From Sphingomonas metalli (GTDB lineage Bacteria; Pseudomonadota; Alphaproteobacteria; Sphingomonadales; Sphingomonadaceae): a stretch of 64,000 nucleotides of DNA. The stretch covers positions 372,001-436,000 of the forward strand of contig NZ_BMIH01000002.1 of the NCBI RefSeq assembly GCF_014641735.1, in the 5' to 3' direction. A model generated the notes under the pieces. It was not told the DNA's origin, did no database searches, and saw only the letters and a program-made list of their open reading frames with translations. This document shows positions 44,461 to 53,523 of this stretch, piece by piece (the stretch's first letter is position 1; the number at the start of each line of letters is the position of its first letter). The translations under genes were made by a program, and so were the position numbers.

Positions 44461-44536
44461 GGCGCCTCATGCGTCCCGCGAAAGGGGCGGGGAAGTCAAG
44501 CCGCCGGCCCGACCTCCCCGACCATTTCCGCTTCGA

Positions 44537-47530
44537 TCAGAAGCGGTAACGAACGCCCGCCGTATAGCGGCGGCCATAGTCGAACACGTCGAGCAGCTGG
44601 TTCTTGAACCGGCCGTGCGTGCTCTGCTTGTTGTTGTTGAGGTTCAGGATCTCGCCGAAGACGCTGAGGTTGCGGCTGATGTCGTAGCTGCTCGTCAAGT
44701 CGACCTGGAAGCTCTGGTTGACGAAGGTCGGCTCCGCACCGAACGAGCCGGTGTTCTGGTTCTGGCCGAACTGCGCCAGATACTCGTCGCGCCAGTTGGC
44801 GGCGGCGCGGATCTGGAAGCCGTTCTTGTCGTAGAAGCCGACGAAGTTCGCCGAATTGGCCAGACCCGTGACCGCGAAGCCGCTCTGCGAGATGTTGCTC
44901 TGGTCATAGGGCTTATTGGTGTTGACGAAGGTGGCGTTGGCCTGGAAGCCGAAGCCGCTGTCGCCGAACACCTGCTGCCAGGCGATCTCGACGCCGCGCA
45001 CCGTCGCGTCGGGACCGTTGACCTGCTGGGTGATCGAGAAGACGGCCGGCTGGCCGGTGGTCGGATCGATCACGCCGTTCACCGTCTGCCGCGTCACGCC
45101 GCCGACGATGAAGTTGCTGACGTTCTTCAGGAAGAAGTCGACCGCGATGTACGAGTTGCGCTGATAGTACCATTCCGCCGCGACGTCGAAATTGTCGGCG
45201 AGGAAGGGCTTCAGGTTCGGGTTGCCGCCGCTGCCCGACAGGGCGTTGACGCGCTGGCCGGAGCCGATGCCCAGTACCGGGTTGAGCAGGTTCAGCGTCG
45301 GCCGGGTCAGCGTGCGCGACGCGTCGAAGCGCAGCTGGAGCTTGTCCGTCACCTCGAGCCGCAGGTCGAGGGTCGGCAGCAGATACGAATAGTCGCTCTT
45401 GTTGACGACCTGCTGCGCCGGGCTGAACCCGATCGTCAGCAGCGTCGGGTCGGTGGTGCTGCGGGTGATGGTCAGCGGCACGGTGCCCTGGCCGGTCGCG
45501 CTGAGATGCGTGTTCTCGTTGCGCACGCCCACCGCGAGGTGGAACGGCATGCTGGCGATTTCCGCATCGAACGCCGCGCTGAAGAACAGCGACCACGTCT
45601 TCTCGTTGACGCGCAGGATGCTGTTCGGATCGACCGCCTGGTCGAACGTGCCGGTGAAGCCGTTGACCGCGCCATAGTTGAAGCCCGGCACGTTCTGAGC
45701 CTGCGGATTGCCCAGGCTGGTCAGATAGGCCTGATAGGCCGCCGGGCTGTAGATGAAGACCGACGGCGGCAGGCTGCCCTTGAAGCCCGAGATGAAGTTG
45801 TTGAGGCTGATCGAGCCCTGATAGAGGCTCGACGGCAGCGGCGACACGCCGCCGCCACGACCCGAGGGCGCACCATAGCCCGAATAGGCCTGCCAGAAAT
45901 TGTTGGTGAAGGTGCTGGCGTTCTGGAAGCGGAAGGTGTCGTCGACATACTGGCCGCCCGCCTTCAGCGTCAGCCCGTCCTGCTTCCAGGTCGCGGCCGC
46001 GCGCAGCTGCTTCAGCACGTCGGTATTCTTCTGGGTCTGCACGACGGTGACGTGCGAGCCGATCAGCGCCGGGTTCGCCCAGTCCGCGGCGCTGCCCGCC
46101 GGACCGTAATTGCTCAGCGTCGGGAAGGCCTTGTTGCTGTCGCCGCTGATGTTGAAGCCCAGCGTCGTGCCCAGATTGCCGCCATAGCCGATATCGCCGT
46201 TGCTGCTGCCGACCACGCCGCCGGGATTCAGCCAGCTCTTCGCATAGGCGCCGTCCGCCTCCAGCGTCAGATTCTCGGTCGCGTCATACTTGACGTTGAG
46301 GCCGGTCTGGTTGGTCTGAAGCACCTGGCGGTTGTGCGCGGCGGTGAAGTCGGTCGGCGAGCCCGCCTGGGTGAAATTGACCGCGGTGCCGTTGTCGTCG
46401 AGCTGCACGTTGCGCAGGTCGCTCTGGTTGAACCACACGCCGAAGCCGTAGATGTCGGTGGTGATCGACTGGCGCGAGAAGTTGTTGTCCAGCGTGACCA
46501 TCACCGCATCGGACGGATGCCACTGCAACGCGACGCGGCCGTCGTAGCGCTCGTCCTTGGTGCGCTGCTGCTCGGCGCCGTACTGCTGCGGGAACCAGCC
46601 CACCACGGTCTTGTTCGCCTGCGCCAGCTGCGCGTCCGTGCAGGCGGCGGTCAGCTGGCACGGCGCGTAGAAACCGCCGGGCCAACCCGACACGTAGACG
46701 CGGTTGGTATCGGTATCACGCCGGGTGTAGACGAAGCTCGACAGAATGCCGATCGTGTCGTTGGCGAAGGTGTCGCTGACCAGCGCGCCGAGGGTCGGCA
46801 CGACCTTGCCCGCACGGTCCTGGATCGAGCCCGACGCGCTGGTCGCGACGCGGAAGCCGGGACGGTCAAAGGGCTTGGCGAACTGAATGTCCACCGTCGC
46901 GCCGATCGCGCTCGAGGCGAGGGTGACGTCGGGCGTCTTGAGCACGCTCAGCTGGCCGATGAAGTCCGACCCGACGGTCGAGAAGTCGATCTGGCGGCCA
47001 CCCGTGCCGGTCGCGATGCGGCGGCCGTCGTAGAGCGTGGTGTTGAAGTCGCCACCGAAACCACGGACGGTGATGCCGGTCGGCTCGCCGCGCGCGCCGG
47101 AGCGCTGGATCGACACGCCGGGCAGCCGCTGCAGCGACGCCGCAACGTTGGAATCCGGGAATTTTCCGATGTCTTCCGCGGAAATCGCGTCGACGACGCC
47201 GGTTGCGGTGCGCTTGATGTCGAGGTTGCGCTGCAGCGAGCTGCGCAGGCCGGTGACGATGATGTCCTCGTTCGAATCATCGGCCGGGGCGGGCGAATTG
47301 TTCTGCGTGGTCGGGCTGGCGGCCTGGTCGCGCGGCGCGCCCTGCTCGGCGGCGGAGGTGGTGTTCGCCTCGACCGGCGTATCGGGGCGGACGCCCGGCG
47401 CCTGCCCGGTATCGGTCTGGGCGGCCGCGATTCCGGGAGCGATGAAGGCGATGGCAGCGAGGGTCGACGCCCCGCTCAACAGCACGCGGCGGGAGGCCTG
47501 CGCGATGGACATAGATGGACGACGGATCAT
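44537..47530 (-). CDS. TonB-dependent receptor (xylan-oligosaccharide type)
   Basis: A 997-residue outer-membrane receptor. The signal peptide starts MIRRPSMSIAQASRRVLLSG and ends near AAAQ; a Pro/Thr-rich linker precedes the TonB-box-like DIIVTGLRSSLQR and the plug (DAISAEDIGKFPDSNVAASLQRLPGV), the TonB_Xanth_Caul type. The barrel ends in GVRYRF with terminal Phe, as required for assembly. The start at 47530 has GAGGGGAAG before it. It should bring xylooligosaccharides across the outer membrane. It is first in the operon with the halogenase and esterase, with operator D 95 bases before its start. Divergent from sapC. Confidence 0.93.
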   Translation of the reverse strand: MIRRPSMSIAQASRRVLLSGASTLAAIAFIAPGIAAAQTDTGQAPGVRPDTPVEANTTSAAEQGAPRDQAASPTTQNNSPAPADDSNEDIIVTGLRSSLQRNLDIKRTATGVVDAISAEDIGKFPDSNVAASLQRLPGVSIQRSGARGEPTGITVRGFGGDFNTTLYDGRRIATGTGGRQIDFSTVGSDFIGQLSVLKTPDVTLASSAIGATVDIQFAKPFDRPGFRVATSASGSIQDRAGKVVPTLGALVSDTFANDTIGILSSFVYTRRDTDTNRVYVSGWPGGFYAPCQLTAACTDAQLAQANKTVVGWFPQQYGAEQQRTKDERYDGRVALQWHPSDAVMVTLDNNFSRQSITTDIYGFGVWFNQSDLRNVQLDDNGTAVNFTQAGSPTDFTAAHNRQVLQTNQTGLNVKYDATENLTLEADGAYAKSWLNPGGVVGSSNGDIGYGGNLGTTLGFNISGDSNKAFPTLSNYGPAGSAADWANPALIGSHVTVVQTQKNTDVLKQLRAAATWKQDGLTLKAGGQYVDDTFRFQNASTFTNNFWQAYSGYGAPSGRGGGVSPLPSSLYQGSISLNNFISGFKGSLPPSVFIYSPAAYQAYLTSLGNPQAQNVPGFNYGAVNGFTGTFDQAVDPNSILRVNEKTWSLFFSAAFDAEIASMPFHLAVGVRNENTHLSATGQGTVPLTITRSTTDPTLLTIGFSPAQQVVNKSDYSYLLPTLDLRLEVTDKLQLRFDASRTLTRPTLNLLNPVLGIGSGQRVNALSGSGGNPNLKPFLADNFDVAAEWYYQRNSYIAVDFFLKNVSNFIVGGVTRQTVNGVIDPTTGQPAVFSITQQVNGPDATVRGVEIAWQQVFGDSGFGFQANATFVNTNKPYDQSNISQSGFAVTGLANSANFVGFYDKNGFQIRAAANWRDEYLAQFGQNQNTGSFGAEPTFVNQSFQVDLTSSYDISRNLSVFGEILNLNNNKQSTHGRFKNQLLDVFDYGRRYTAGVRYRF

Positions 47531-47624
47531 GACTTCCCCTCTCGAAATTGCATCGGCTTCTTGGGTGGTCGCCAGACGCTTGCGCCTGGTCGATCTCACC
47601 GAATAGGTATGCATGGTACGCTTA

Positions 47625-47638
47625 TGATAGCGCTAAAA
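47625..47638. promoter_or_regulatory. xylan-regulon operator D (TGATAGCGCTAAAA)
   Basis: A 14-bp operator in the divergent gap between the TonB receptor operon and sapC, 95 bases before the receptor start. The left half is exact; the right half is weaker (AAA instead of CCA). Confidence 0.7.
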
Positions 47639-47732
47639 CAACTGGTTTGTGTAAACCTGTCTTCCATTTTATGCTGACGACATGCGGGAAGCGGATAAGG
47701 CCGCCTTCTCACACGGGTCCGAACGGGCTTGA

Positions 47733-47748
47733 GGTGATTGCGATCACA
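47733..47748. promoter_or_regulatory. candidate CRP/FNR-type site before sapC
   Basis: GGTGATTGCGATCACA matches TGTGA-N6-TCACA with one mismatch. It is 30 bases before the sapC start. Alphaproteobacterial CRP use varies, so this is only a candidate. Confidence 0.35.
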
Positions 47749-47777
47749 CCCGAACATGACGGCAGGAGAGGATCTCG

Positions 47778-48467
47778 ATGGAGCAATGGGAACTGCTGGA
47801 CCGCCAGCGCCACGCAGGCCTGCGCGTCTCGGCAGCAGGCGATGCGACCCGCCACTTCGTCCAGCTGGTCGCTGACGAGATCGTGCCGGCCGCGCTCCAC
47901 TATCCGGTGCTCTTCACGCGCCATCCCGATACCGGCGCGCTCTATGCCGGCGCGGTCATGGGCCTGAAGCCGGGCGAGAATCACGCGCTCGGCAGCGACG
48001 GCCGCCTGCCCTACCGACCCGCTGATCTCGAGCGGCAGGGCTTCTTCGTCTCGGGCGAGAATATCGCAATCGATCCTGCCCATGCCGCCTTCGCCGGCGC
48101 CGGCGAGAGCGATCCGGTCTTCGACATGGACGGCGAACCCGCCCCCGCCCTCCACCGCGTCCAGGCCGCCCTGCGCCGCCTGCACAAGGGCCTGCCCGAG
48201 ACCGATACGCTGCTCGACCGCTTCATGGCCCATGGTCTGATCGAGCCGATCGACCTCAGCTTCCAGTTCGACGATGGCGAGCGGCTGCGGCTGGAGGCGC
48301 TCTATACAATCAGCCTCGACGCGCTCCATGCGCTGCCCGATGCCGTGGTGGTCGAGCTGTTCCGCGCCGGCGATCTCCAGATCGCCTATGCGCAGACCGG
48401 CTCGCTCCACCATATTCCGACGCTCGCACGCCGCCGCAACGACCGGCTCGCCGGCCTGCCCGCATGA
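47778..48467 (+). CDS. SapC family protein
   Basis: A 229-residue SapC-like protein. It begins MEQWELLDRQRHAGLRV and has the family stretches VADEIVPAALHYPVLFTRHPDTG, YRPADLERQGFFV and LYTISLDALHALPDAVVVELFRAG. SapC was named from an S-layer secretion gene of Campylobacter, but the function in Sphingomonads is unknown. It is soluble with no signal peptide. SapC genes sit next to cupin-like and TonB-receptor genes in xylan loci, as here: the ATG of the cupin gene overlaps its stop by 4 bases. The start follows AGGAGAGG. Confidence 0.9.
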   Translation: MEQWELLDRQRHAGLRVSAAGDATRHFVQLVADEIVPAALHYPVLFTRHPDTGALYAGAVMGLKPGENHALGSDGRLPYRPADLERQGFFVSGENIAIDPAHAAFAGAGESDPVFDMDGEPAPALHRVQAALRRLHKGLPETDTLLDRFMAHGLIEPIDLSFQFDDGERLRLEALYTISLDALHALPDAVVVELFRAGDLQIAYAQTGSLHHIPTLARRRNDRLAGLPA

Positions 48468-49480
48468 CGCTGCGTCCCGCCGAGGCCGACCGCTCCGCGC
48501 TCGCCTCGGCGGAGCAGTTCCGCCGCGAGATCGCCGAGCCGTGCCGGCCGGTCATCCTGCGCGGCGCGATCGCCGACTGGCCGATGGCGCAGGCCGCGGC
48601 ACAGGGTCATGACGCGCTGATCGCCTATCTGACGGGGTTCGCGGCACAGACCGAGATCGGTGCCTTTGTCGGCGCGCCCGCGATCGCCGGCCGCTATCAC
48701 TATTCGGACGATCTGTCGGGCTTCAACTTCACGCGCGAGACGATGCCGCTCGCCGCCGCACTCGATCGGATCGGCCGCACCGCCGGCCAGCCCGGTGCGC
48801 CGAGCATCTATGCCGGCTCGCTGCCCACCAACGCCTTCCTGCCCGGGCTGGCGGCGGCGAACCCGCTCGCAGCGGTGCCGGCGGGGGTCGCGCCGCGGCT
48901 ATGGATCGGCCACGGCTCGACCGTCGCCTGCCATTACGACACGCTCGACAACATCGCCTGCGTCGTCGCCGGGCAGCGGCGCTTCACCCTCTATCCGCCC
49001 GAGGCGATCGGCGACCTCTATGTCGGCCCGATCGACCACACCATGGCCGGCCAGCCCGTCTCGCTCGCGGCCGACAGCGCTCCCGGCGACCCCCGCTATC
49101 CGCGCTTCGAGCGCTGGCGCGAGCAGGCGATCGTCGCCGATCTCGGCCCCGGCGACGCGCTCTACCTGCCCAAACTCTGGTGGCACCGGGTGGAGGCGAC
49201 CGCGCCGCTCAACCTGCTGATCAACTATTGGTGGGATGCCTTCCCCACCGGGCCCGACCAGCCCTTCGCGACGCTGCTGCTGGCGATGGCCGCGATCGCC
49301 GAACGCCCGCTGCCCGAGCGCCGCGCGTGGCAGGCCTGGTTCGACCATTATGCCTTCCGCCCGGATCGCCATCCGCTGGACCACCTGCCGCCCGAGCGCC
49401 ACGGCATCCTCGCCGCGATCCCCGGCAACCTCGCGACGCTGCGCGCCCATGCGATGCGCATGCTCAGAGGGGGGCGCTAG
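48464..49480 (+). CDS. cupin-like (JmjC-type) protein
   Basis: A 338-residue protein of the cupin_8 group. The metal site is visible as CHYDTLDNIACVVAGQRRFTLYPP (His-x-Asp) and later LPKLWWHRVEA (second His), suggesting an Fe(II)/2-oxoglutarate hydroxylase fold. The N-terminal EIAEPCRPVILRGAIADWP is the usual entry of this family. It overlaps the sapC stop by 4 bases and is the second gene of the divergent unit. Substrates of such TonB-locus cupins are unknown; hydroxylation of a protein side chain is possible. No signal peptide. Confidence 0.88.
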   Translation: MTLRPAEADRSALASAEQFRREIAEPCRPVILRGAIADWPMAQAAAQGHDALIAYLTGFAAQTEIGAFVGAPAIAGRYHYSDDLSGFNFTRETMPLAAALDRIGRTAGQPGAPSIYAGSLPTNAFLPGLAAANPLAAVPAGVAPRLWIGHGSTVACHYDTLDNIACVVAGQRRFTLYPPEAIGDLYVGPIDHTMAGQPVSLAADSAPGDPRYPRFERWREQAIVADLGPGDALYLPKLWWHRVEATAPLNLLINYWWDAFPTGPDQPFATLLLAMAAIAERPLPERRAWQAWFDHYAFRPDRHPLDHLPPERHGILAAIPGNLATLRAHAMRMLRGGR

Positions 49481-49506
49481 ATTGTGAGCCACCAAAACTG
49501 AACCGA

Positions 49507-49602
49507 ACGTCGTCCCGGCGAAGGCGAGACCTTCTCGAAAATCGCGACGGCAACCTTCCACTCGTCATCCCGGACGTGTTCCGGCATCCTCGCCACCAGG
49601 GC
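49507..49602. repeat. mixed REP-like repeat fragments
   Basis: GTCGTCCCGGCGAAGGCGAG (first family, one arm) followed at 49563 by GTCATCCCGGACGTGTTCCG (second family, one arm). Both are half elements between convergent stops at 49480 and 49626. The pairing of arms is lost. Confidence 0.7.
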
Positions 49603-49625
49603 GGCGAGCCGGCAATCGCTCGCAC

Positions 49626-52085
49626 CTATCCCAGCGTCACCGCCTCCACCACGACCTCCGGATCGACCAGCCATAGCGACAGGCGGTGCCGCCCCGCCCG
49701 CGTCGCCGGCAGGATCACGCGGCCCGTCCGCCGGTTGTCCGCGACCGCCCTGCCCCAGCTGGCGGCGGTCTCGCCCGCCATCAGGTCGAGCATGACCGGC
49801 GCGCCGTCGTCGATCGACAGCGCCAGCCGGTGCCGGCCTGTCCCCCGCACGTCGAGGCCGGGCGCCGCGACCACCCCGACGGTCACCGGGCCGGCCGTCG
49901 GCAGGGTGACGTCGTAGACGATCCGCGGGCTCGCCCCGCCCGGCCGCTCGACCGGCGCGGCGCTGGCCGGCGTCGCGATCATCGCCGCACCGTTCGCGGT
50001 GAAGCCGGCGACCCGCTGCCAGCGCACGCCGCCGCCATCCACCGCGCGTCCGGCATCCGCCGCGATGGTCGCGCGCGGCGGCGCCGCTTGCGCAGGGCCG
50101 GCCGGCAGCGGCCGCGCCACCGTGGCGAGCGCCGGCATGGCATCGGCATCGGGCTGCTGCCAGCCGGTATAGCCGATATGCGTCTGCGCCATCATTCCGG
50201 CCCATTTGCCACCCGCCGTGTCCACCTCGTACCGGCGGCGGATCGCGCCATCCTCGGCATAATAGCGTCGCGCCAGCGCCGCCTGCCGCGACGTTTCCGC
50301 CGCATCGCCCGCCCGGGCCGCCGCGCGATTGGCGGCGACCGCCGCGTAGAGCCGGTGGAGGTTGGTCATCGCCTCGATCCGGTGCTGCACCAGCTGGTAC
50401 CAGGCATCGCGCGACGCGGCCGGGATGCGCGCGCCCAGCCGTCGCGCATCGGTGTCGAGCGCGGTCCATGCGCCCACCACCCGCGCCCATTCGCCGTTCG
50501 CCACGCCATAGGTGTCGGCATCGATCAGCTCGGGCTTGCGCCGGCTGGCGAGTTGGCCGTAGCGCGTCAGCAGCGCGCCGATCGCCGATGCGTCCGCCGG
50601 GCCGAACTGCTGCGCCGCCCAGCGCGCCGGAAAGGCCTGCATCGCCGCCAGGTCCATCCGGTCGGGGTTCCACGCCATCGCCAGGAAGAAGCTGATCGGA
50701 TATTCCATCGGCTTCAGGTCGCCGACATTGACGATCCACAGCCGGTCCGCGCCGAACTGCCGCGCCATCGTCATCTGCTGCCACACGCGCGGCATCGCGT
50801 TGGTGTCGAGCCACTTGTAGTTGCGCGGGTCGCCGACATAGTCGAAGTGGTAATAGACGCCATAGCCGCCAGCGCGCCGCTGGCCCGGCACCGGCAGGCG
50901 GCGAATGTTCCCCCAGTTATCGTCGGAGAAGAGCAGCGTCACGTCGTCGGGAACGCGCATCCCCTTGTCGTAATAGTCCTGCACTTCCTTGTAGAGCGCC
51001 CAGACCTGCGGCGTGCGCTCGGCCGGCTGGCGGGTGACGTCGGCGATGATGCCGCGCTGGTCGGCGACGATCCGCTGGAGCAGGTCGATCGCCGTCCCCT
51101 CGGTCATGGGCTCGTCGCCGTCGCCGCGCATGCCGACCGTGACGAGATTCTCGGACTCGCCGCGCCGCTCGATCCCGCCCCGCCAGAACGCCCGCAGCCG
51201 GTCGCGATTGGCGGTATAGTCCCATTTGCCGCCCTTGGTCCGCGCCCATTCGACCTGCGCGCGTTCCATCGGCTCGTGGTGCGAGGTGCCCAGGATCACC
51301 CCCATCTCGCGCGCCAGCGGCGCGGTGGCGGGATCGTCGTCCCACAGCGACTTGCCCCACATGGCGGGCCACAGGAAATTGGCCCTCGACCGCAGCAGCA
51401 GCGTGAAGACCTTCTCATAGGCGCGATGGTTGATCCCGCCGAAGGTCGCCCGCGCCCAGCCGCCAAAGGCCGGCTCCTCGTCGTTGATGAAGATGCCGCG
51501 ATAGCGGACCACCGGCTTGTCGGCGACGCGGCCCGCGGTCAGGAACAGCGTCGGGTGCTTCTGCGCGGGCACGTCCGCCCACCAGCTCCAGGGGCTCACC
51601 CCCGCCTTGGCGCTGATGTCGTACAGGCCATAGATGGTGCCGCGGCGGTCGGCGCCGACGATCACCAGCGCGCGGGCGATGCCGGGCGCGGGGCGCTCGA
51701 CCACCTGCTCGACATAGCCCTCCCACTGGCCCCTGAGCCCGGTCACGTCGATCCGCCCGGCGCGGACGAGCCCGTCGATCAAGGGACTGTGGCCCAGCGT
51801 GCCCGCGATCACCGTCGCGCCGCCCGCCAGCGCGCCCGCCAGCCGCACCTCGCCGCCGCCGACCGCCTTCAGGTCGGCGACCAGATCGGCCGCCGCCCGC
51901 CGCACCCCCGCATCGTCGGCCGGATCGACCACCACCGTCGCGGTCCGGCCCGGCGCGAGCAGCGCCAGCGCGCCCGGCGTCGAGGCGGGACAGGCCGCCA
52001 CCATGCCCGGACAGCGCGGCGCGGCCAGCGCGGTGGCGGGCGCGAACAGGGCCAGCATCGCCGGCCACATCCTGGGGTTCATCAT
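49626..52085 (-). CDS. GH115 family xylan alpha-1,2-glucuronidase
   Basis: An 819-residue secreted GH115 enzyme removing (4-O-methyl-)glucuronic acid from xylan. After the signal (MMNPRMWPAMLALFAPATALA) comes a domain with GTIYGLYDISAKAGVSPWSWWADV, then VVRYRGIFINDEEPAFGGWA and RANFLWPAMWGKSLWDDDP, VILGTSHHEPMERAQ and TVGMRGDGDEPM, the family barrel core, and FSDDNWGNIRRLP. A C-terminal beta-domain (residues about 700-819) ends the protein. The ATG pair at 52085/52082 follows AGGAGAGAGAGG. It is divergent from the GDSL esterase, sharing operator E. Product glucuronate could be taken by the MFS transporter at 57.2-58.4 kb. Confidence 0.95.
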   Translation of the reverse strand: MMNPRMWPAMLALFAPATALAAPRCPGMVAACPASTPGALALLAPGRTATVVVDPADDAGVRRAAADLVADLKAVGGGEVRLAGALAGGATVIAGTLGHSPLIDGLVRAGRIDVTGLRGQWEGYVEQVVERPAPGIARALVIVGADRRGTIYGLYDISAKAGVSPWSWWADVPAQKHPTLFLTAGRVADKPVVRYRGIFINDEEPAFGGWARATFGGINHRAYEKVFTLLLRSRANFLWPAMWGKSLWDDDPATAPLAREMGVILGTSHHEPMERAQVEWARTKGGKWDYTANRDRLRAFWRGGIERRGESENLVTVGMRGDGDEPMTEGTAIDLLQRIVADQRGIIADVTRQPAERTPQVWALYKEVQDYYDKGMRVPDDVTLLFSDDNWGNIRRLPVPGQRRAGGYGVYYHFDYVGDPRNYKWLDTNAMPRVWQQMTMARQFGADRLWIVNVGDLKPMEYPISFFLAMAWNPDRMDLAAMQAFPARWAAQQFGPADASAIGALLTRYGQLASRRKPELIDADTYGVANGEWARVVGAWTALDTDARRLGARIPAASRDAWYQLVQHRIEAMTNLHRLYAAVAANRAAARAGDAAETSRQAALARRYYAEDGAIRRRYEVDTAGGKWAGMMAQTHIGYTGWQQPDADAMPALATVARPLPAGPAQAAPPRATIAADAGRAVDGGGVRWQRVAGFTANGAAMIATPASAAPVERPGGASPRIVYDVTLPTAGPVTVGVVAAPGLDVRGTGRHRLALSIDDGAPVMLDLMAGETAASWGRAVADNRRTGRVILPATRAGRHRLSLWLVDPEVVVEAVTLG

Positions 52086-52165
52086 CCTCTCTCTCCTTCC
52101 GGCCCGCACCGCCGCGACGGTCCGGCAAGCCTAGCGCCGCCGCAGCGCTCCGCCAGCCGTTCTGC

Positions 52166-52204
52166 TTGACAAGCCTGGCCTATATCGACTTGATAACGCT
52201 ACCA
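52166..52204 (+). promoter_or_regulatory. promoter and operator E of the esterase operon
   Basis: TTGACA (52166-52171), 18-base spacer, TTGATA (52190-52195), with operator TGATAACGCTACCA (52191-52204) over the -10 box, the same arrangement as site B. GH115 starts 81 bases away on the other strand and may share control. Confidence 0.8.
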
Positions 52205-52249
52205 GTCGAGCGACCGCAAGAACAGCCCGGCGGCAGGAGGGGAATGACG

Positions 52250-53482
52250 ATGCGGCATTGGCGAAGCGCGGCGATCGCGGCCCTCGCCCTGCTCGGCGGA
52301 GCGGCGACCGCGCGCATGCCGGGCTGGCAGGTCGCCTGGGGCGCGGCGCAGATGCGGGTCGAGGGCCCTGCCGCGGACAGGGTGGCGAAGGCCGGCGCCG
52401 TCACCATCCGCCAGATCGTCCATGTCTCCGCCGCCGGCTCCCGCGTCCGCATCCGCCTGTCGAACATCGCCGGCGACGCGCCGCTGCGCATCGCCGCCGC
52501 CAGCCTCGCCCGCGGCACGCCCGGCAAGGCCGCCGTCGCCGCGCCCCGCGCCCTGCGGTTCGCGGGAGCGCCCGGCATCGTCATCGCGCCCGGGGCGGAG
52601 GCCTATTCGGATCCGCTTCCCATCCCCGTGGTCGCGGGCGACGACCTCGCGATCAGCCTCTTCTTCCCGCAGCCCGCCGCCATTCCCACCGGCCATCCTG
52701 GCGCGCGCGCCTCGACCTTCCTGGTCGCGGGCGACGCCACCGCGAGCCCCGATCTCGCCGACGCGGCCAGGATCGGGGGGTGGTGGAGCCTCGCCGATGT
52801 CGAGGTGCAGGGCGGCACCGCGCCGCGCGGCACGATCGTCGCGATCGGCGATTCGATCACCGACGGCTATGGCATCGTCGACGACAGCAACACCCGCTGG
52901 CCCGACCTGCTCGCCCGCCGCCTGTCCGCCGCGACCGCGACGCGCGGCCTGTCGGTGGTCAATGCCGGGATCGGCGGCAACCGCGTGCTGCTCGACGGGC
53001 TCGGTCCCAATCTCCTCGCCCGCTTCGACCGCGACGTCATCGCCCGGCCGGGCGTCACGCATGTGATCGTGCTGGAGGGGGTGAACGACCTCGGCGTCCT
53101 CACCCGCGACCATCCGGTCGGCGCCGCCGAGCACCAGGCGATGGTCGCCGCGATCACGGGCGCCTATCGCCAGATGGCGGAGCGCGCCCATGCCCATGGC
53201 CTCATGGTCATCGGCGGCACGATCACCCCCTTCGCCGGCAGCGACTATTATCACCCCGGCGCAGAGACGGAGGCGGACCGGCAGGCGATCAACGCCTTCA
53301 TCCGCACCAGCGGCACGTTCGACGCGGTGGTCGATTTCGACCGCGCGCTGCGCGACCCCGCCCGCCCCGACCGGCTGCTCGCCGCCTATGATTCGGGCGA
53401 CCATCTCCATCCCAGCGCCGCCGGCTACCGCGCCATGGCGGACGCGGTGCCGCTCGCGCTGTTCCACCGGGCGCGGCGATGA
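52250..53482 (+). CDS. secreted GDSL/SGNH-family esterase
   Basis: A 410-residue protein with a signal (MRHWRSAAIAALALLGGAATA). A beta-domain (residues 20-190) precedes the SGNH fold: TIVAIGDSITDGYG (GDSI, Ser), NAGIGGNRVLLDG (Gly), VLEGVNDLGV (Asn) and YDSGDHLHPSAAGY (Asp-x2-His). This order (N-terminal jelly roll then GDSL) is common in acetylxylan and rhamnogalacturonan esterases. The ATG at 52250 is 7 bases after AGGAGGGG; 52244 is too close. It likely deacetylates xylan in the periplasm. Its stop lies 41 bases before the next gene. Confidence 0.88.
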   Translation: MRHWRSAAIAALALLGGAATARMPGWQVAWGAAQMRVEGPAADRVAKAGAVTIRQIVHVSAAGSRVRIRLSNIAGDAPLRIAAASLARGTPGKAAVAAPRALRFAGAPGIVIAPGAEAYSDPLPIPVVAGDDLAISLFFPQPAAIPTGHPGARASTFLVAGDATASPDLADAARIGGWWSLADVEVQGGTAPRGTIVAIGDSITDGYGIVDDSNTRWPDLLARRLSAATATRGLSVVNAGIGGNRVLLDGLGPNLLARFDRDVIARPGVTHVIVLEGVNDLGVLTRDHPVGAAEHQAMVAAITGAYRQMAERAHAHGLMVIGGTITPFAGSDYYHPGAETEADRQAINAFIRTSGTFDAVVDFDRALRDPARPDRLLAAYDSGDHLHPSAAGYRAMADAVPLALFHRARR

Positions 53483-53523
53483 GCATGCGGCATGACCCAT
53501 CTGTCGAACCAAGGAGAGGCGCG

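Noticed and set aside
44417..47677. Plus-strand open frame of over 1000 codons opposite TonB receptor 1
   Set aside because: The composition is Arg/Ala/Gly-rich with no domain, exactly antisense to a clear receptor gene; GC-rich DNA gives such frames by chance. Similar frames opposite amtB, xylB/GH43, GH3, GH115 and TonB receptor 2 were rejected for the same reason.
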